DNA from: Candidatus Poribacteria bacterium | Lineage (GTDB): Bacteria > Poribacteria > WGA-4E > WGA-3G | DNA length: 64,000 nt | Reading direction: 5' to 3' | Assembly (NCBI GenBank): GCA_958295945.1 | Contig: OY282386.1 | Location: 1,751,371-1,815,370 of the forward strand | Shown here: positions 50,148 to 59,909 of the stretch, piece after piece | How positions within the stretch are numbered: the first letter of the stretch is position 1 | How the letters are laid out: the number at the start of each line of letters is the position of its first letter | Translations under genes and position numbers: made by a program | Notes under the pieces: model-generated | The model's database searches: none | The model's input: the letters and a program-made list of their open reading frames with translations, nothing else | Told to the model about the DNA's origin: nothing

Positions 50148-53100
50148 ATGACTAAGCAAATTCTACTTTCATTACTCAACTGTTCATGGCAATGGGGGTT
50201 GTTAGGCGGTTTGACATGGCTTATCACAAGACGTTTTCGCAGCACCAACACCACAACACATTTGCTTTGGCTACTGTTTCTAATCAGTTTGCCAATCCTA
50301 TTTGCTTTAAATCAGTTTGTGCCAGCAATTTCAATCGGTAACACAGCACCTGAATTGACGCAGGTGGATTCTTTAAACATTTCTGCTTTAGCTGCTCAAA
50401 ATGCAGACCTACCAGAGATTTCATTCACTGAAGGCAACATGCAATCACAGGAACAAACGGTTACAGCCAGCCAGTCAACATTAAATTGGTCTACGACCAA
50501 TTTAATACTCTGCATTTGGACTATTGGGACACTTGCTATGTTACTCCGAATTACCTTCGGCTTGTATCGAATCCACCGACTACGCCGTACTGCGAGTGTA
50601 GCTGATGAATCATATCAAGCAATCTGCAAAAACTTGGCTCAAAAACTGAACATAAGTCATCCGGTCACCGTCTGCTTTTCGGATAGGGTCATATCACCAA
50701 TCTCATTTGGTTGGTTATCTCCTTACATTCTAATTCCGAGAAAGATGAATCTAGATCAGTTTGAATTGGTAGCCGCTCACGAATTAGCACACGTGCAACG
50801 ATTGGATTGGTTAACAAATCTCTTTTCGCACTTGGTTGGTGCTATTTTCTTTTTCCATCCGATTTATCATATTCTCAATCGAAAACTTGTCAATCTACGG
50901 GAACGAATCTGTGATGATTGGGTTATTCAATTGACGGGTGCAAGGAAAACTTATGCACAGTGTTTGTTAGATATGGTTCACCACAAAGAACAGTCCATTC
51001 CGCTAACTATGGGGTTGAATGAACCATCTGAATTGGAATCCCGAATTAACTCCATTTTGAAAGACAAGCGACCGCTTGAGTTACAGCCCAGGAGACGTTT
51101 GCTTGTGGTAGCATTAACGTTGCTCTTAACCTGTCTCCCTTTGCTTGCAATGGCACAGTTAGTTCCACTGAGAACTGTGCAACTCTCGCTATTTGCACAG
51201 ACACCTCAGGAATCGGAAAAAGCGGTTGAAAAAGTTGAAAAGAAGCGTGGCGAGCAGAAAAAACTTGCAAAAATGAAGGATGAGAAGGAATACAAAGAAA
51301 ACAAATCTATAAAGGTTTTGGATCCGTCAACATTTTATGGATCACAGGAAAACCGTTTGTTCTCCGGACCACAAACTGGTGAAAAGCTTCCACCGTTCCA
51401 AGTTAAAGGAATTGATGGTAAGAAATTTGACATTGCTGCCCACACAGATGGGAAACCTATCGTTTTATTCCTGCAAGATGCTAATGGCGTAGGCATAAAA
51501 GGTCTTGCAAATGCGATCCGCATGTTACAATATGTTGATAGACTTCATAAGGGACAAGAGACAACGAAAGCGGAACAATCTAATCGAGGACTACAGATAG
51601 GTGTTGTCATCCTCGCAGATGAGATGGAGGAATTACCTGAATGGGCGCGGAATATGTACAAAAATGAAATTCCAAATTTCGTGTTAAAAGGTATATCTCC
51701 AGATGGTCGTGAAGGACCAGGAAGCTATGGATTGAACCGTAATGTAGCACAGACCGTCATTGTCGCAAAAGATGGAAAGGTCTTGCACAATTTGGCTTTC
51801 ACGCAACCGATGCTCTATACCGACCCATACCTCCTCGGTGCCATCGCACAAGCGATTGAAGTAGAACCCGGTACACTGGAACAGTGGCTGAATGAAGCGT
51901 CAGCGAAAGGCTCTAAGCAAAACGATTTGGACAAGAAGACAACCGCTTCTAAGTTTGCCGCGCTTCAAAAAGGCATCAGGAATGGAAAAATACCAAGATC
52001 AGAGGTGGCAGAACATCTCAAAAAACTGGGAATCACTTGGGAAGAAGGTGAACAACTTCTCAAGGAGACAAAAGATGATGCACAGATGATGCGCAGAGAA
52101 CGCCGCTACGATAATCGCCGCCAAGTAGAAATTGCTGATCCAGCAGATTTCAACTCCTCCGAAGATAAGCCACTGTTTTCTGGACCGCAACCAGGTGAAA
52201 AACTTCCACCATTGAAGGCAACAGGGATACGTGGTGCAGCAAAAGATAAAACATTCGATTTTATTGCTAGAGCTGATGGACAACCGCTCGTGCTGCTGTT
52301 GCAAGACGAGAGTGGCGTGGGGTTGCGTGGGTTGTATGATATTGCGCGTGTTGTTGAGAAAATCTCCAACAAATCCGAAAAAGACCTGCTCATCAGCGTT
52401 GTATTTTTCAGCGATGATTCCGCTGCGTTGAAACAAATCACTCAGCATGTGCCTAAGAACGTTCCATTAGTAGGTATTTCTCCTGATGGTCGTGAAGGAT
52501 CGGGGAACTACGGATTGAACCGTAATGTGGCACAGACGGTTATCATCGCAAAGGATGGAAAAGTGCTTCATAACTTCGCTTTCACACAACCTTTACTCTT
52601 TGCTGACCCACATGTCATCGGTGCTATGGCAGATGTAATTCAGGAACAACCAGAAACAGTCGCGAAATGGCTGAACGAAAAACCTGTTGAAGGTGAACGG
52701 ATGCAGCGTGATAGAGAAGGAATGGAACGCGAGGGCAAACGTGATCCTTCTCCAGAAGAGCGCATTAAGCGCGATAGAGACTCAAGGGTAAATCCAGAAG
52801 GTAGACAAATGGAACACGAGAGAGAACGGACACCATCTCGGGAAGAACTTGTCAAACGGTTTGACAAAGATGGTGATGGCAAACTCAATGATGAAGAAGG
52901 CCTGGCAGCACGCCGCGCTTTAGCAAATCGTGAAAGCCAAAACCGAAACCGTAATACTCGTGTTGAGGTAAAAAATCCTGCTGAGTTCAAGAAGGTGCAG
53001 GGTACAAAATTCTTCTCTGGTCCACAACCCGGGGAAAAACTTCCACCTTTGGTGGCTAAGGGTATTAATGGTGACGTTAAGGACATGACATACGATGTCA

Positions 53101-53840
53101 TCGCCAAGGCAGATGGACAACCGCTCGTTCTCTTCATGCAAGACGAAAGCCGTCTTGGATTACGCGGATTAGTTGGTGTTTCTCGTCTACTCGCTCAAAT
53201 CAACGAGAAGTCTAAACAGAAAATGCATATAAGTGCTGTGTTTTTTGGGGACACACCAGATACCTTGGAGAATCAAACCAGTAGGCTAGTTCCACATATT
53301 CCCAATGGTGTCTTACTTGGTATCTCTCAAGACGGCCGGGAAGGTCCAGGCAGCTACGGGTTGAATCGTAATGTAGCGCAAACGGTTATCATCGCCAAAG
53401 ATGGAAAAGTGCTTTACAACTTCGCTTTCGCACAACCGATGCTCCGACCCGACCCTTATGTGCTTGGTGCTATCGGAGAAGCAATTGAGATCCAACCTGC
53501 TATGCTTGAAAGATGGTTGAACGGAAAAACTCCCATTATAAAAATCAAAAATCCCGCAGAGGGAAAAGAAGTTGGTAAAATGTTCTTAACTGGAACTTTT
53601 GTATTCAACGAATCAGTTGTACACTTAGATGGAACCGTTGTCCAGTTTGATGAATTGATTACATTCCTCCGTAACTTACCTGAAAAACAAAAATCTATGC
53701 TTATTATCCTATCAGAACAAGATGTACTTCATGAACAGATTGTCAAAGTGATGAATATAGCAAAAGAGGCGGGTATTAAAAAAATTGGATTCGGACTTAA
53801 TAATGTTAACAATAAGCGTATGGAAAGCGGAAGTGAATAA
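50148..53840 (+). CDS. BlaR1-type M56 peptidase fused to three Cys-less redoxin-like repeats, an EF-hand and an ExbD-like tail
   Basis: 1230 residues; BlaR1 is about 600. N-terminal membrane helices near 5-25, 38-57 and 125-145; M56 zinc site H211-E-L-A-H215 in AAHELAHVQRLDW; a further helix near 325-345. Then three repeats at about 391-585, 657-835 and 939-1125, each with LFSGPQxGEKLPP, xxDGxPxVLxxQD, ISPDGREGPGSYGLNRNVAQ and AKDGKVLxNxAF. They resemble AhpC/TlpA-type redoxins but lack the CxxC (replaced by D-x-x-G/L-G). An EF-hand, FDKDGDGKLNDEEG, lies near 904. The end (about 1150-1215) resembles the periplasmic domain of ExbD (VHLDGTVVQFDELITFLRNL). AAGGAG overlaps the blaI end. Probably senses an extracytoplasmic ligand and cleaves BlaI. 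Confidence 0.85.
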   Translation: MTKQILLSLLNCSWQWGLLGGLTWLITRRFRSTNTTTHLLWLLFLISLPILFALNQFVPAISIGNTAPELTQVDSLNISALAAQNADLPEISFTEGNMQSQEQTVTASQSTLNWSTTNLILCIWTIGTLAMLLRITFGLYRIHRLRRTASVADESYQAICKNLAQKLNISHPVTVCFSDRVISPISFGWLSPYILIPRKMNLDQFELVAAHELAHVQRLDWLTNLFSHLVGAIFFFHPIYHILNRKLVNLRERICDDWVIQLTGARKTYAQCLLDMVHHKEQSIPLTMGLNEPSELESRINSILKDKRPLELQPRRRLLVVALTLLLTCLPLLAMAQLVPLRTVQLSLFAQTPQESEKAVEKVEKKRGEQKKLAKMKDEKEYKENKSIKVLDPSTFYGSQENRLFSGPQTGEKLPPFQVKGIDGKKFDIAAHTDGKPIVLFLQDANGVGIKGLANAIRMLQYVDRLHKGQETTKAEQSNRGLQIGVVILADEMEELPEWARNMYKNEIPNFVLKGISPDGREGPGSYGLNRNVAQTVIVAKDGKVLHNLAFTQPMLYTDPYLLGAIAQAIEVEPGTLEQWLNEASAKGSKQNDLDKKTTASKFAALQKGIRNGKIPRSEVAEHLKKLGITWEEGEQLLKETKDDAQMMRRERRYDNRRQVEIADPADFNSSEDKPLFSGPQPGEKLPPLKATGIRGAAKDKTFDFIARADGQPLVLLLQDESGVGLRGLYDIARVVEKISNKSEKDLLISVVFFSDDSAALKQITQHVPKNVPLVGISPDGREGSGNYGLNRNVAQTVIIAKDGKVLHNFAFTQPLLFADPHVIGAMADVIQEQPETVAKWLNEKPVEGERMQRDREGMEREGKRDPSPEERIKRDRDSRVNPEGRQMEHERERTPSREELVKRFDKDGDGKLNDEEGLAARRALANRESQNRNRNTRVEVKNPAEFKKVQGTKFFSGPQPGEKLPPLVAKGINGDVKDMTYDVIAKADGQPLVLFMQDESRLGLRGLVGVSRLLAQINEKSKQKMHISAVFFGDTPDTLENQTSRLVPHIPNGVLLGISQDGREGPGSYGLNRNVAQTVIIAKDGKVLYNFAFAQPMLRPDPYVLGAIGEAIEIQPAMLERWLNGKTPIIKIKNPAEGKEVGKMFLTGTFVFNESVVHLDGTVVQFDELITFLRNLPEKQKSMLIILSEQDVLHEQIVKVMNIAKEAGIKKIGFGLNNVNNKRMESGSE

Positions 53841-53855
53841 TTGCGCGATGCAAAG

Positions 53856-53920
53856 TAGTAGGCACACTCCGTGTGCCGTAATCATTTCGCTTGTGGACGA
53901 CACGCGGAGTGTGCCTACTA
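53856..53920. repeat. REP-like palindrome (TAGTAGGCACACTCCG)
   Basis: TAGTAGGCACACTCCGTGTG at the left is mirrored by GGAGTGTGCCTACTA at the right around a 31-nt centre. It lies between the M56 and DUF1501 genes and may modulate readthrough or mRNA stability. Confidence 0.7.
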
Positions 53921-54018
53921 ACATGTCCAAATGATTCTCAAGGTTGAAAACCCACCCAATTGCCAAAGCGCATTTGACTTTGATTCAAAAAAAGCAGGAG
54001 TTATATGAGGAGAAACAA

Positions 54019-55374
54019 ATGAACACAGTAAAACGATGTGATGGGGTCAGTCGGCGAGATTTTCTACGGGTTGGTGGATTGACTGCACTTGGACTTGGAT
54101 TAGGCGACTTTTTTCACCTACAACGCGCCTTTGCAGACAACAACACAATTGGAGCAAAGGCAAAATCTTGTATCCTAATATGGTTAGATGGAGGTCCCAG
54201 TCATCTTGAGACTTTTGACCCGAAACCAGATGCACCACAAGAGGTTCGAGGACCGCTAAAGACTATTCCTACAAATGTTACGGGAATACACATCAGTGAA
54301 TGTCTTGAACAAACAGCAAGAATAATGGATAAATTCGCTATCATTCGCTCAATGACATCACCTCTTGGTGAACACAACCTTGGCACCCAATACTTGATGA
54401 CAGGCTACAAACCTACACCTGCGTTGGAGTATCCGACTTTTGGATCAACGATCGCCCATATCAGATTACAAAATGCTCAGAAGTCTGATGGAGCTTCTTT
54501 ATCGGTTTTACCACCTAACATCGCAGTTCCCAACTTTACTGGTGAATTATCAGGAAACGGATACCTACCAAGTGCAACACGTCCGTTTTCTGTTAGTAGT
54601 AATTCCAAAGACAATGATTTTAAGGTGCGTGATCTTGATTTCTATGAAGGGATTGATTTGACGCGTCTTTCTCGTAGGAAACAGTTTGTCAACGCACTCA
54701 ATGAATTTAGTAATGCTAAAGATGCAGGCTCAAAAACGGATCCTGATTTAGAACGTGCATATAATCTGATAACATCTCCTGAAGCGAAAGCTGCTTTTTC
54801 ACTCTCAGAGGAACCGCATGACGTGCGTCAACGATATGGACAAGGTGGCGTGAATGGTATCGGACATGCATGTCTACTTGCACGAAGGTTAGTGGAACGA
54901 GGTGTTCCATTTGTGACAGTCAATCATGCTGGATGGGACACACATCAAGATATATTCACACTCAAGGAACGTTATCCAACAGACAGAAATGCCCATCTGC
55001 CATCTCTTGATCGGGCACTCAGTGCGCTGATACAAGACCTTACGGACAGGCGTATGTTGGATGAAACACTCGTAATTGTTATGGGTGAGTTCGGTCGCAC
55101 ACCAAAGATTAACTCACAAGGTGGAAGAGATCATTGGCCTAATGTGTTCAGTGTGATGTTGGCTGGCGGCGGTGTGCAGGGAGGACAGATTATAGGGAGC
55201 AGCGATGCACTCGGTGAATTTCCAAAAGAACGTCCCGTGACACCATCGGATCTCTCATCCACAATCTACACGCTACTCGGCATTGATCCGAGTTTTGAAC
55301 TTCATACCAGCGACGGGAGACCCGTACGCGTTGCCCCTGACGGTGCTAAAGTCGTTTCCGAATTATTTGCGTAA
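54019..55374 (+). CDS. Tat-exported DUF1501 protein
   Basis: 451 residues from ATG 54019 (GAGGAGA upstream; the frame is open to 53944). The twin-arginine signal is SRRDFLRVGGLTALGLGLG. DUF1501 has the alkaline phosphatase/sulfatase fold: SCILIWLDGGPSHLETFDPKP near the start, ERGVPFVTVNHAGWDTHQDI in the middle, and VIVMGEFGRTPKINSQGGRDHW near the end, in family order. Function is unproven; in Planctomycetes it nearly always pairs with DUF1549 cytochromes in polysaccharide-degradation loci. Here the DUF1549 gene follows 14 bp later. Confidence 0.92.
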   Translation: MNTVKRCDGVSRRDFLRVGGLTALGLGLGDFFHLQRAFADNNTIGAKAKSCILIWLDGGPSHLETFDPKPDAPQEVRGPLKTIPTNVTGIHISECLEQTARIMDKFAIIRSMTSPLGEHNLGTQYLMTGYKPTPALEYPTFGSTIAHIRLQNAQKSDGASLSVLPPNIAVPNFTGELSGNGYLPSATRPFSVSSNSKDNDFKVRDLDFYEGIDLTRLSRRKQFVNALNEFSNAKDAGSKTDPDLERAYNLITSPEAKAAFSLSEEPHDVRQRYGQGGVNGIGHACLLARRLVERGVPFVTVNHAGWDTHQDIFTLKERYPTDRNAHLPSLDRALSALIQDLTDRRMLDETLVIVMGEFGRTPKINSQGGRDHWPNVFSVMLAGGGVQGGQIIGSSDALGEFPKERPVTPSDLSSTIYTLLGIDPSFELHTSDGRPVRVAPDGAKVVSELFA

Positions 55375-55388
55375 GTAAAAGGTGGATA

Positions 55389-57605
55389 ATGAAGGTAATC
55401 CAGATAATCCTAATCACATTGGTTCTTACTTTGTGTTGTTACTTGGTTCAAACTGTAACGTATGCCAATGAATACCAAACACCTAATCAATCCTCAGTTG
55501 CGAATGATTTTGTTGATTTTGAGAATGATCTGATACCGATTTTTAGCAAGTTTGGGTGTAACGCTGGGGCATGTCATGGTTCAGCCGCAGGTAGAGGCGA
55601 GTTTAAGTTGTCACTCTTTGGTGGCAATCCTCAAGCAGACTATAAGTCGATTGTTCGACAACTTGCTGGACGACGTATCAACCTGATGCACCCAGAACAA
55701 AGTCTCGTCATTCTAAAACCGACGGCACAGACAAACCATGGCGGCGGTCATGTGTTGGATGAAAATGGAGAAGCTGCGCGAATACTCCGCAGCTGGATAC
55801 AACAAGGTGCATCATACGAAACGCTGCGTCGTTTGGAACGCGTTGAAATATCACCACAAAAACATGTGATAGCGAATCTTGAGAGTCCCATTCAACTTTA
55901 CGCAGATGCTCATTTTTCAGATGGAACGAAAAGAGATGTAACACGATGGACTGTTTTTACAGCAGAGGATTCATCAGCAATTGAAATTGATGCATCAAAT
56001 GCGATAGCAAAATTAAAACGTCTAGGCCGGCATATCATACTTGCTCGTTATCTAACGGAAGTCGTATCGATAGAACTTATCGCACCTCTAAACAATGCAG
56101 AAATACAGAACAATCATAGGACAATAGAAAATTCCCAACGGACAAAATCAGCTGAGAAAATCATTGATATTGAAATTCAGAAATTACTCTCTATTTTGAG
56201 ATTGCCTTTTTCTGGCACTATAGATGATGCAACCTTTCTGCGGAGGGTTACACTTGATCTCACGGGACGTATTCCCACTACAGATGCAGTCAAAGCATTT
56301 ACTACAGATACCAGTAGAAAGAAAAGAGAGAATTTGGTTGATAAATTACTTGAGTCAAACGAATTTAACGAGTATTGGACTCTGCAATTTGCTAAACTAC
56401 TACGGATTGGTGCTAAGGAAAGAAACACACAAGGTGCGTTTGTCTACCACGAATGGCTTTCCAATCAGATTCGAGAAGGGGTTGGATATGACAAGATTGT
56501 ACGTACTGTTATATTGGCAACGGGTGATTCACATGAGATTGGTCCAGCGAATTTTTACCGGACGGTTGATGGTCCGCGTGAACAAGCGGAATTTGTGAGT
56601 GAACTCTTCATGGGTGTTCGGTTGCGGTGTGCAAATTGTCATAATCACCCACTTGACAAATGGACACAGGACGATTATCACGGATTAACTGCAATCTTCG
56701 CAAAAATTGAAGATGAACAGGTCGTCAAAGTAAAACCTTCTGCCGAAGTCATTCATCCAGCAACACGAGAAAAGGCGATTCCACGAATTCCTGGAGAAAA
56801 GTATTTACCTTCAGATATCTCTGATGGTCGTGGTGAATTAGTTGAATGGTTGACAAAGACAGATAATCCATATTTTGCAAAAGCGATTGTCAATCGGCTA
56901 TGGAAAGCGATGATGGGACGAGGATTAGTTGAACCTGTTGATGATTTTCGGTCAACCAATCCTGCCACTCATCTAGAATTACTGACTGCTTTGGCAGATG
57001 ACTTTGTAAAACATGGATATGAAATCAAACGAACACTTCAACTCATTGCGCTAAGCGATGCTTACGCACGCAGTTCCAATGCCCTATCAGAAAACAGATC
57101 AGATGATCGCTTTTACTCTCATGCCGTAAAGAAGCCACTATCTCCAGAGGTGTTAGCAGATGCAGTTTCTGATGTTCTTGATGTTCCTGATAGATATGGG
57201 AATGAACCGATAGGCACACGTGCTATCTCACTTGTTAATCCAAATACAGAATCTGACGCACTTGACATACTCGGTAGATGTTCACGTGAAACTTCATGCG
57301 AGAATTCGGATGAAGCAATTGATGGTCTTCAACGAAAACTACATCTATTCAACGGGGACCTTCTCAATGCTCGTATCGGTGTTAAAGACAGCAGATTGGA
57401 TAAACTGCTTATTCAAAATAAATCACCGATGGACATTGTTTCTGAATTCTATATTTCTGCGTTAAGTAGATATCCAACAGATGACGATATAACATTTTGG
57501 CAACAACACATTGATTTCAACGAGTCTGCGAATTCCCAACGCGCAATTCTTGAGGATTTGGTGTGGAGTCTCCTGACATGCGATGAATTTGTGATGAATC
57601 ATTAA
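55389..57605 (+). CDS. DUF1549/DUF1553 (PSD1) protein with cytochrome-like motifs
   Basis: 738 residues. Signal peptide 1-26. N-terminal Cys motif FGCNAGACHGSAAGRGEF near 56; then a beta domain (about 150-235); DUF1549 from about 255 (IDIEIQKLL, FLRRVTLDLTGRIPT) with a heme-binding CxxCH, RCANCHNHPLDKW (C414, C417, H418); and DUF1553 at the C-terminus (NPYFAKAIVNRLWKAMMGRGLVEPVDDFR; LDILGRCSRETSCENSDEA). Periplasmic. It forms the usual pair with the DUF1501 gene and is followed by the cytochrome-WD40 gene, all on one transcript. These are assumed to act in electron transfer to, or oxidation of, sugars. Confidence 0.92.
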   Translation: MKVIQIILITLVLTLCCYLVQTVTYANEYQTPNQSSVANDFVDFENDLIPIFSKFGCNAGACHGSAAGRGEFKLSLFGGNPQADYKSIVRQLAGRRINLMHPEQSLVILKPTAQTNHGGGHVLDENGEAARILRSWIQQGASYETLRRLERVEISPQKHVIANLESPIQLYADAHFSDGTKRDVTRWTVFTAEDSSAIEIDASNAIAKLKRLGRHIILARYLTEVVSIELIAPLNNAEIQNNHRTIENSQRTKSAEKIIDIEIQKLLSILRLPFSGTIDDATFLRRVTLDLTGRIPTTDAVKAFTTDTSRKKRENLVDKLLESNEFNEYWTLQFAKLLRIGAKERNTQGAFVYHEWLSNQIREGVGYDKIVRTVILATGDSHEIGPANFYRTVDGPREQAEFVSELFMGVRLRCANCHNHPLDKWTQDDYHGLTAIFAKIEDEQVVKVKPSAEVIHPATREKAIPRIPGEKYLPSDISDGRGELVEWLTKTDNPYFAKAIVNRLWKAMMGRGLVEPVDDFRSTNPATHLELLTALADDFVKHGYEIKRTLQLIALSDAYARSSNALSENRSDDRFYSHAVKKPLSPEVLADAVSDVLDVPDRYGNEPIGTRAISLVNPNTESDALDILGRCSRETSCENSDEAIDGLQRKLHLFNGDLLNARIGVKDSRLDKLLIQNKSPMDIVSEFYISALSRYPTDDDITFWQQHIDFNESANSQRAILEDLVWSLLTCDEFVMNH

Positions 57606-57621
57606 GGTGCCAAGGATAAGT

Positions 57622-58965
57622 ATGTACCATAAAGAAATTCTGTCAATCATAAAGATTATCATTCTTTTTCTTTTTTTCATGCCTTCTACTTCAGACCTGT
57701 CTGCTAATCCCCAAACTGTAGTGGATTTTGAGAAGTCAATTTCACCTATCTTACAGAACCGATGCTTCAAATGCCATAGTGCACCAACAATAGATGTAAA
57801 CGGGAACGTCACCAAACCGAAGGGAAGTGTTCAACTGGACAGTGTGTTGGGTATTCGGGAGAGTCTGCATGGTGAGGTAATAGTCGCAGGTGAACCTGAT
57901 AATAGCCTTCTCTATCATCGTATTACATTACCAGAAGGTGAAACAGGTATTATGCCACCAACAGAAGATAGCACTCCACTAACAAAACAGGAAACGGATC
58001 TATTTGAACAGTGGATTAAACAAGGTGCAGACTTTGGCGAATGGAAAGGGAATCAATCACAACGCATTCAATCAAAATCGAAGAGACATCAACCTACCGT
58101 CATGTCTCCAATCACCTCGCTTGTGTTTTCTCCCGATGGTAAATCCGTGATTGCATGTTCACAAGCGGGATTGCATATTTACGATTATCCCTCACTTGAC
58201 CAAACAAAGTTGATTGAAGTCAATGCATACAATATCCATGATGTCGCATTTTCACCCAATGGTGAACGGTTAGCAGTAGGTGGTGGCAATCCGGCAACTG
58301 AAGGGATTATAGAGATATTCTCATGGATAGAGCTAAAGTCACTTAACATTTTTAAACAACATAAAGATTCTGTTATGGCTGTATCTTGGCGAGATGAGAA
58401 TACTCTTGCATCAGCAAGTTTGGACAGAAGTATCATCTTGTGGGACCTATCATCAGGAAAACCGATTCAGCAGTTTGAGGGACATTCACGAGGTGTATCA
58501 TCTCTCTGTTTTCTCAATGATAATCAACTTCTTGTGAGTACTGGAATAGACCAAAACATACGAGTTTGGGACTTAACTTCTGGTGAGTTACTGCGAAGTA
58601 TGAACAATCACACGCTTCCTGTACACGACCTTGCCTTACGTCCACGTGAATCAACACTTCCCATGCTCGTTTCTGTAAGTGATGACAAGACCGTTCGTTT
58701 CTGGCAACCGACCATCGGTAGAATGGTAAAGTTTGCTCGTTTGAAGGGAACACCGTTGGACGTTTCGTGGATGCACAACGGCACACAAGTGATTGCAGCC
58801 TGTGATGATGGTATTATACGTCTTGTAGATCCTGATTCAGTGGAGGTAACTGCTGAGATTCAAGGAATATCAGGTTGGATCTATGCCCTTGCGGTACATC
58901 CTACAGATGGTAGTATCGTAATCGGCGGTGAAAACGGACAAGTGAAACGGATAATACCGAAGTAA
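57622..58965 (+). CDS. Planctomycete-type cytochrome c (PSCyt1) fused to WD40 propeller
   Basis: 447 residues from ATG 57622 (AAGGAT 5 nt upstream; GTG 57607 is also in frame). Signal peptide 1-28. Heme motif C48-F-K-C51-H52 in ILQNRCFKCHSAPT, with the PSCyt1 pattern KGSVQLDS, GEPDNSLLYHRIT and MPP as the distal Met segment (about 35-145). Then WD40 repeats at 160-445: TSLVFSPDGKSVIACSQ, LASASLDRSIILWDLSSGK, LVSTGIDQNIRVWDLTSG. It probably docks electrons or proteins at the periplasmic face. Final gene of the BlaI-started run. Confidence 0.9.
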   Translation: MYHKEILSIIKIIILFLFFMPSTSDLSANPQTVVDFEKSISPILQNRCFKCHSAPTIDVNGNVTKPKGSVQLDSVLGIRESLHGEVIVAGEPDNSLLYHRITLPEGETGIMPPTEDSTPLTKQETDLFEQWIKQGADFGEWKGNQSQRIQSKSKRHQPTVMSPITSLVFSPDGKSVIACSQAGLHIYDYPSLDQTKLIEVNAYNIHDVAFSPNGERLAVGGGNPATEGIIEIFSWIELKSLNIFKQHKDSVMAVSWRDENTLASASLDRSIILWDLSSGKPIQQFEGHSRGVSSLCFLNDNQLLVSTGIDQNIRVWDLTSGELLRSMNNHTLPVHDLALRPRESTLPMLVSVSDDKTVRFWQPTIGRMVKFARLKGTPLDVSWMHNGTQVIAACDDGIIRLVDPDSVEVTAEIQGISGWIYALAVHPTDGSIVIGGENGQVKRIIPK

Positions 58966-59033
58966 CGTCTATAATAAAAACGTAGTCAGAACTTCAATTT
59001 GTGGAATTTATATTATACTTAAGGAAATCATTA

Positions 59034-59864
59034 ATGCAGAAATACCGATGTTTTGTCGTTTTATCCCTAATTTGTTGTGTTGTATCAATTGTGGGTTGTG
59101 CGAAAATACAGAAAGAGTCACATTCCGCTGAAATCAATGTATCAATGGAAGAACCCTTTGATAATCCGAAAGATGTCTTAATATATATAGGAAGTACATC
59201 TTGGATTACTATTGAACTTGCTGCAGTTGAAGCAAACACGACAAAAAACATTTTGGAATCCAAAGGCATTCAAGCATCGATTACAGAGAGTGTAGATACG
59301 GTAAGAGAGTGGATGATTGAAACAACTGCAAACGGAGCAGTGAATGTATGTATACTCTACGGTGTGATACCTGCTACTATTTATGCTGCGGGAAATACAC
59401 AATCTGAAGGGTCTATCGCAGAAAACTGGATTGAATCTACGGATGGTGATACGTTTCTGAACCACGGTGATTATTTTGGATACTACAGTTCAGATGAAAC
59501 ACCAAACAGCAAAGCAATGCTACAGAATCTAATGGACCTTCCTAATCTTGATATTAATGTTGAGCATTTTGAAGAACTACAAATGCTAATCACTGATAGC
59601 GGAAGAACTTTAACCCCGAGTTTAGTTAGTTTTCAATCAGACAGACCTTTCCCGTTGGAACAACTGGATTTTGAATGGTATGCAGAAAAGATATTTGCCA
59701 GTGATACTGGTGATGATGAACCAATAGGTGCTGATCCTATTATTCTAAGAGATGGTGATCGTGGTAGAATTGCGATGGTACATCAAACTCATCATGGGAA
59801 GAATCCGAAAGGGACAGTTGCAGCTGAAATAATCATCAATTATTTAATAAGAGATTTGGATTAA
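59034..59864 (+). CDS. Lipoprotein of an unnamed paralogous family, copy 1
   Basis: 276 residues from ATG 59034 (AAGGAA upstream). Lipoprotein signal with C22 (VVSIVGC). The mature part opens DVLIYIGSTSWITIELAAVE, then NVCILYGVIPATIYAAGN, WIESTDGDTFLNHGDYFGYY, LQNLMDLPNLDI, RTLTPSLVSFQSDRPFPLEQ and RDGDRGRIAMVHQTHHGKNPKG. It has about half its residues in common with the protein at 60841. The alternating strands and helices suggest a Rossmann-like or ThuA-like fold, but no catalytic motif stands out. I recall similar sequences as expanded families in Poribacteria. Function unknown. Confidence 0.8.
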   Translation: MQKYRCFVVLSLICCVVSIVGCAKIQKESHSAEINVSMEEPFDNPKDVLIYIGSTSWITIELAAVEANTTKNILESKGIQASITESVDTVREWMIETTANGAVNVCILYGVIPATIYAAGNTQSEGSIAENWIESTDGDTFLNHGDYFGYYSSDETPNSKAMLQNLMDLPNLDINVEHFEELQMLITDSGRTLTPSLVSFQSDRPFPLEQLDFEWYAEKIFASDTGDDEPIGADPIILRDGDRGRIAMVHQTHHGKNPKGTVAAEIIINYLIRDLD

Positions 59865-59889
59865 GCTACTCTCAACCAAACGAACAATC

Positions 59890-59908
59890 TGTCGTATCAA
59901 CTACGACA
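59890..59908. terminator. Candidate terminator hairpin between convergent genes
   Basis: TGTCGTA and TACGACA pair around TCAAC, in the 45-bp gap between the convergent ends at 59864 and 59910. No T-run, so it is weaker than the terminator at 4066. Confidence 0.4.
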
Positions 59909-59909
59909 T

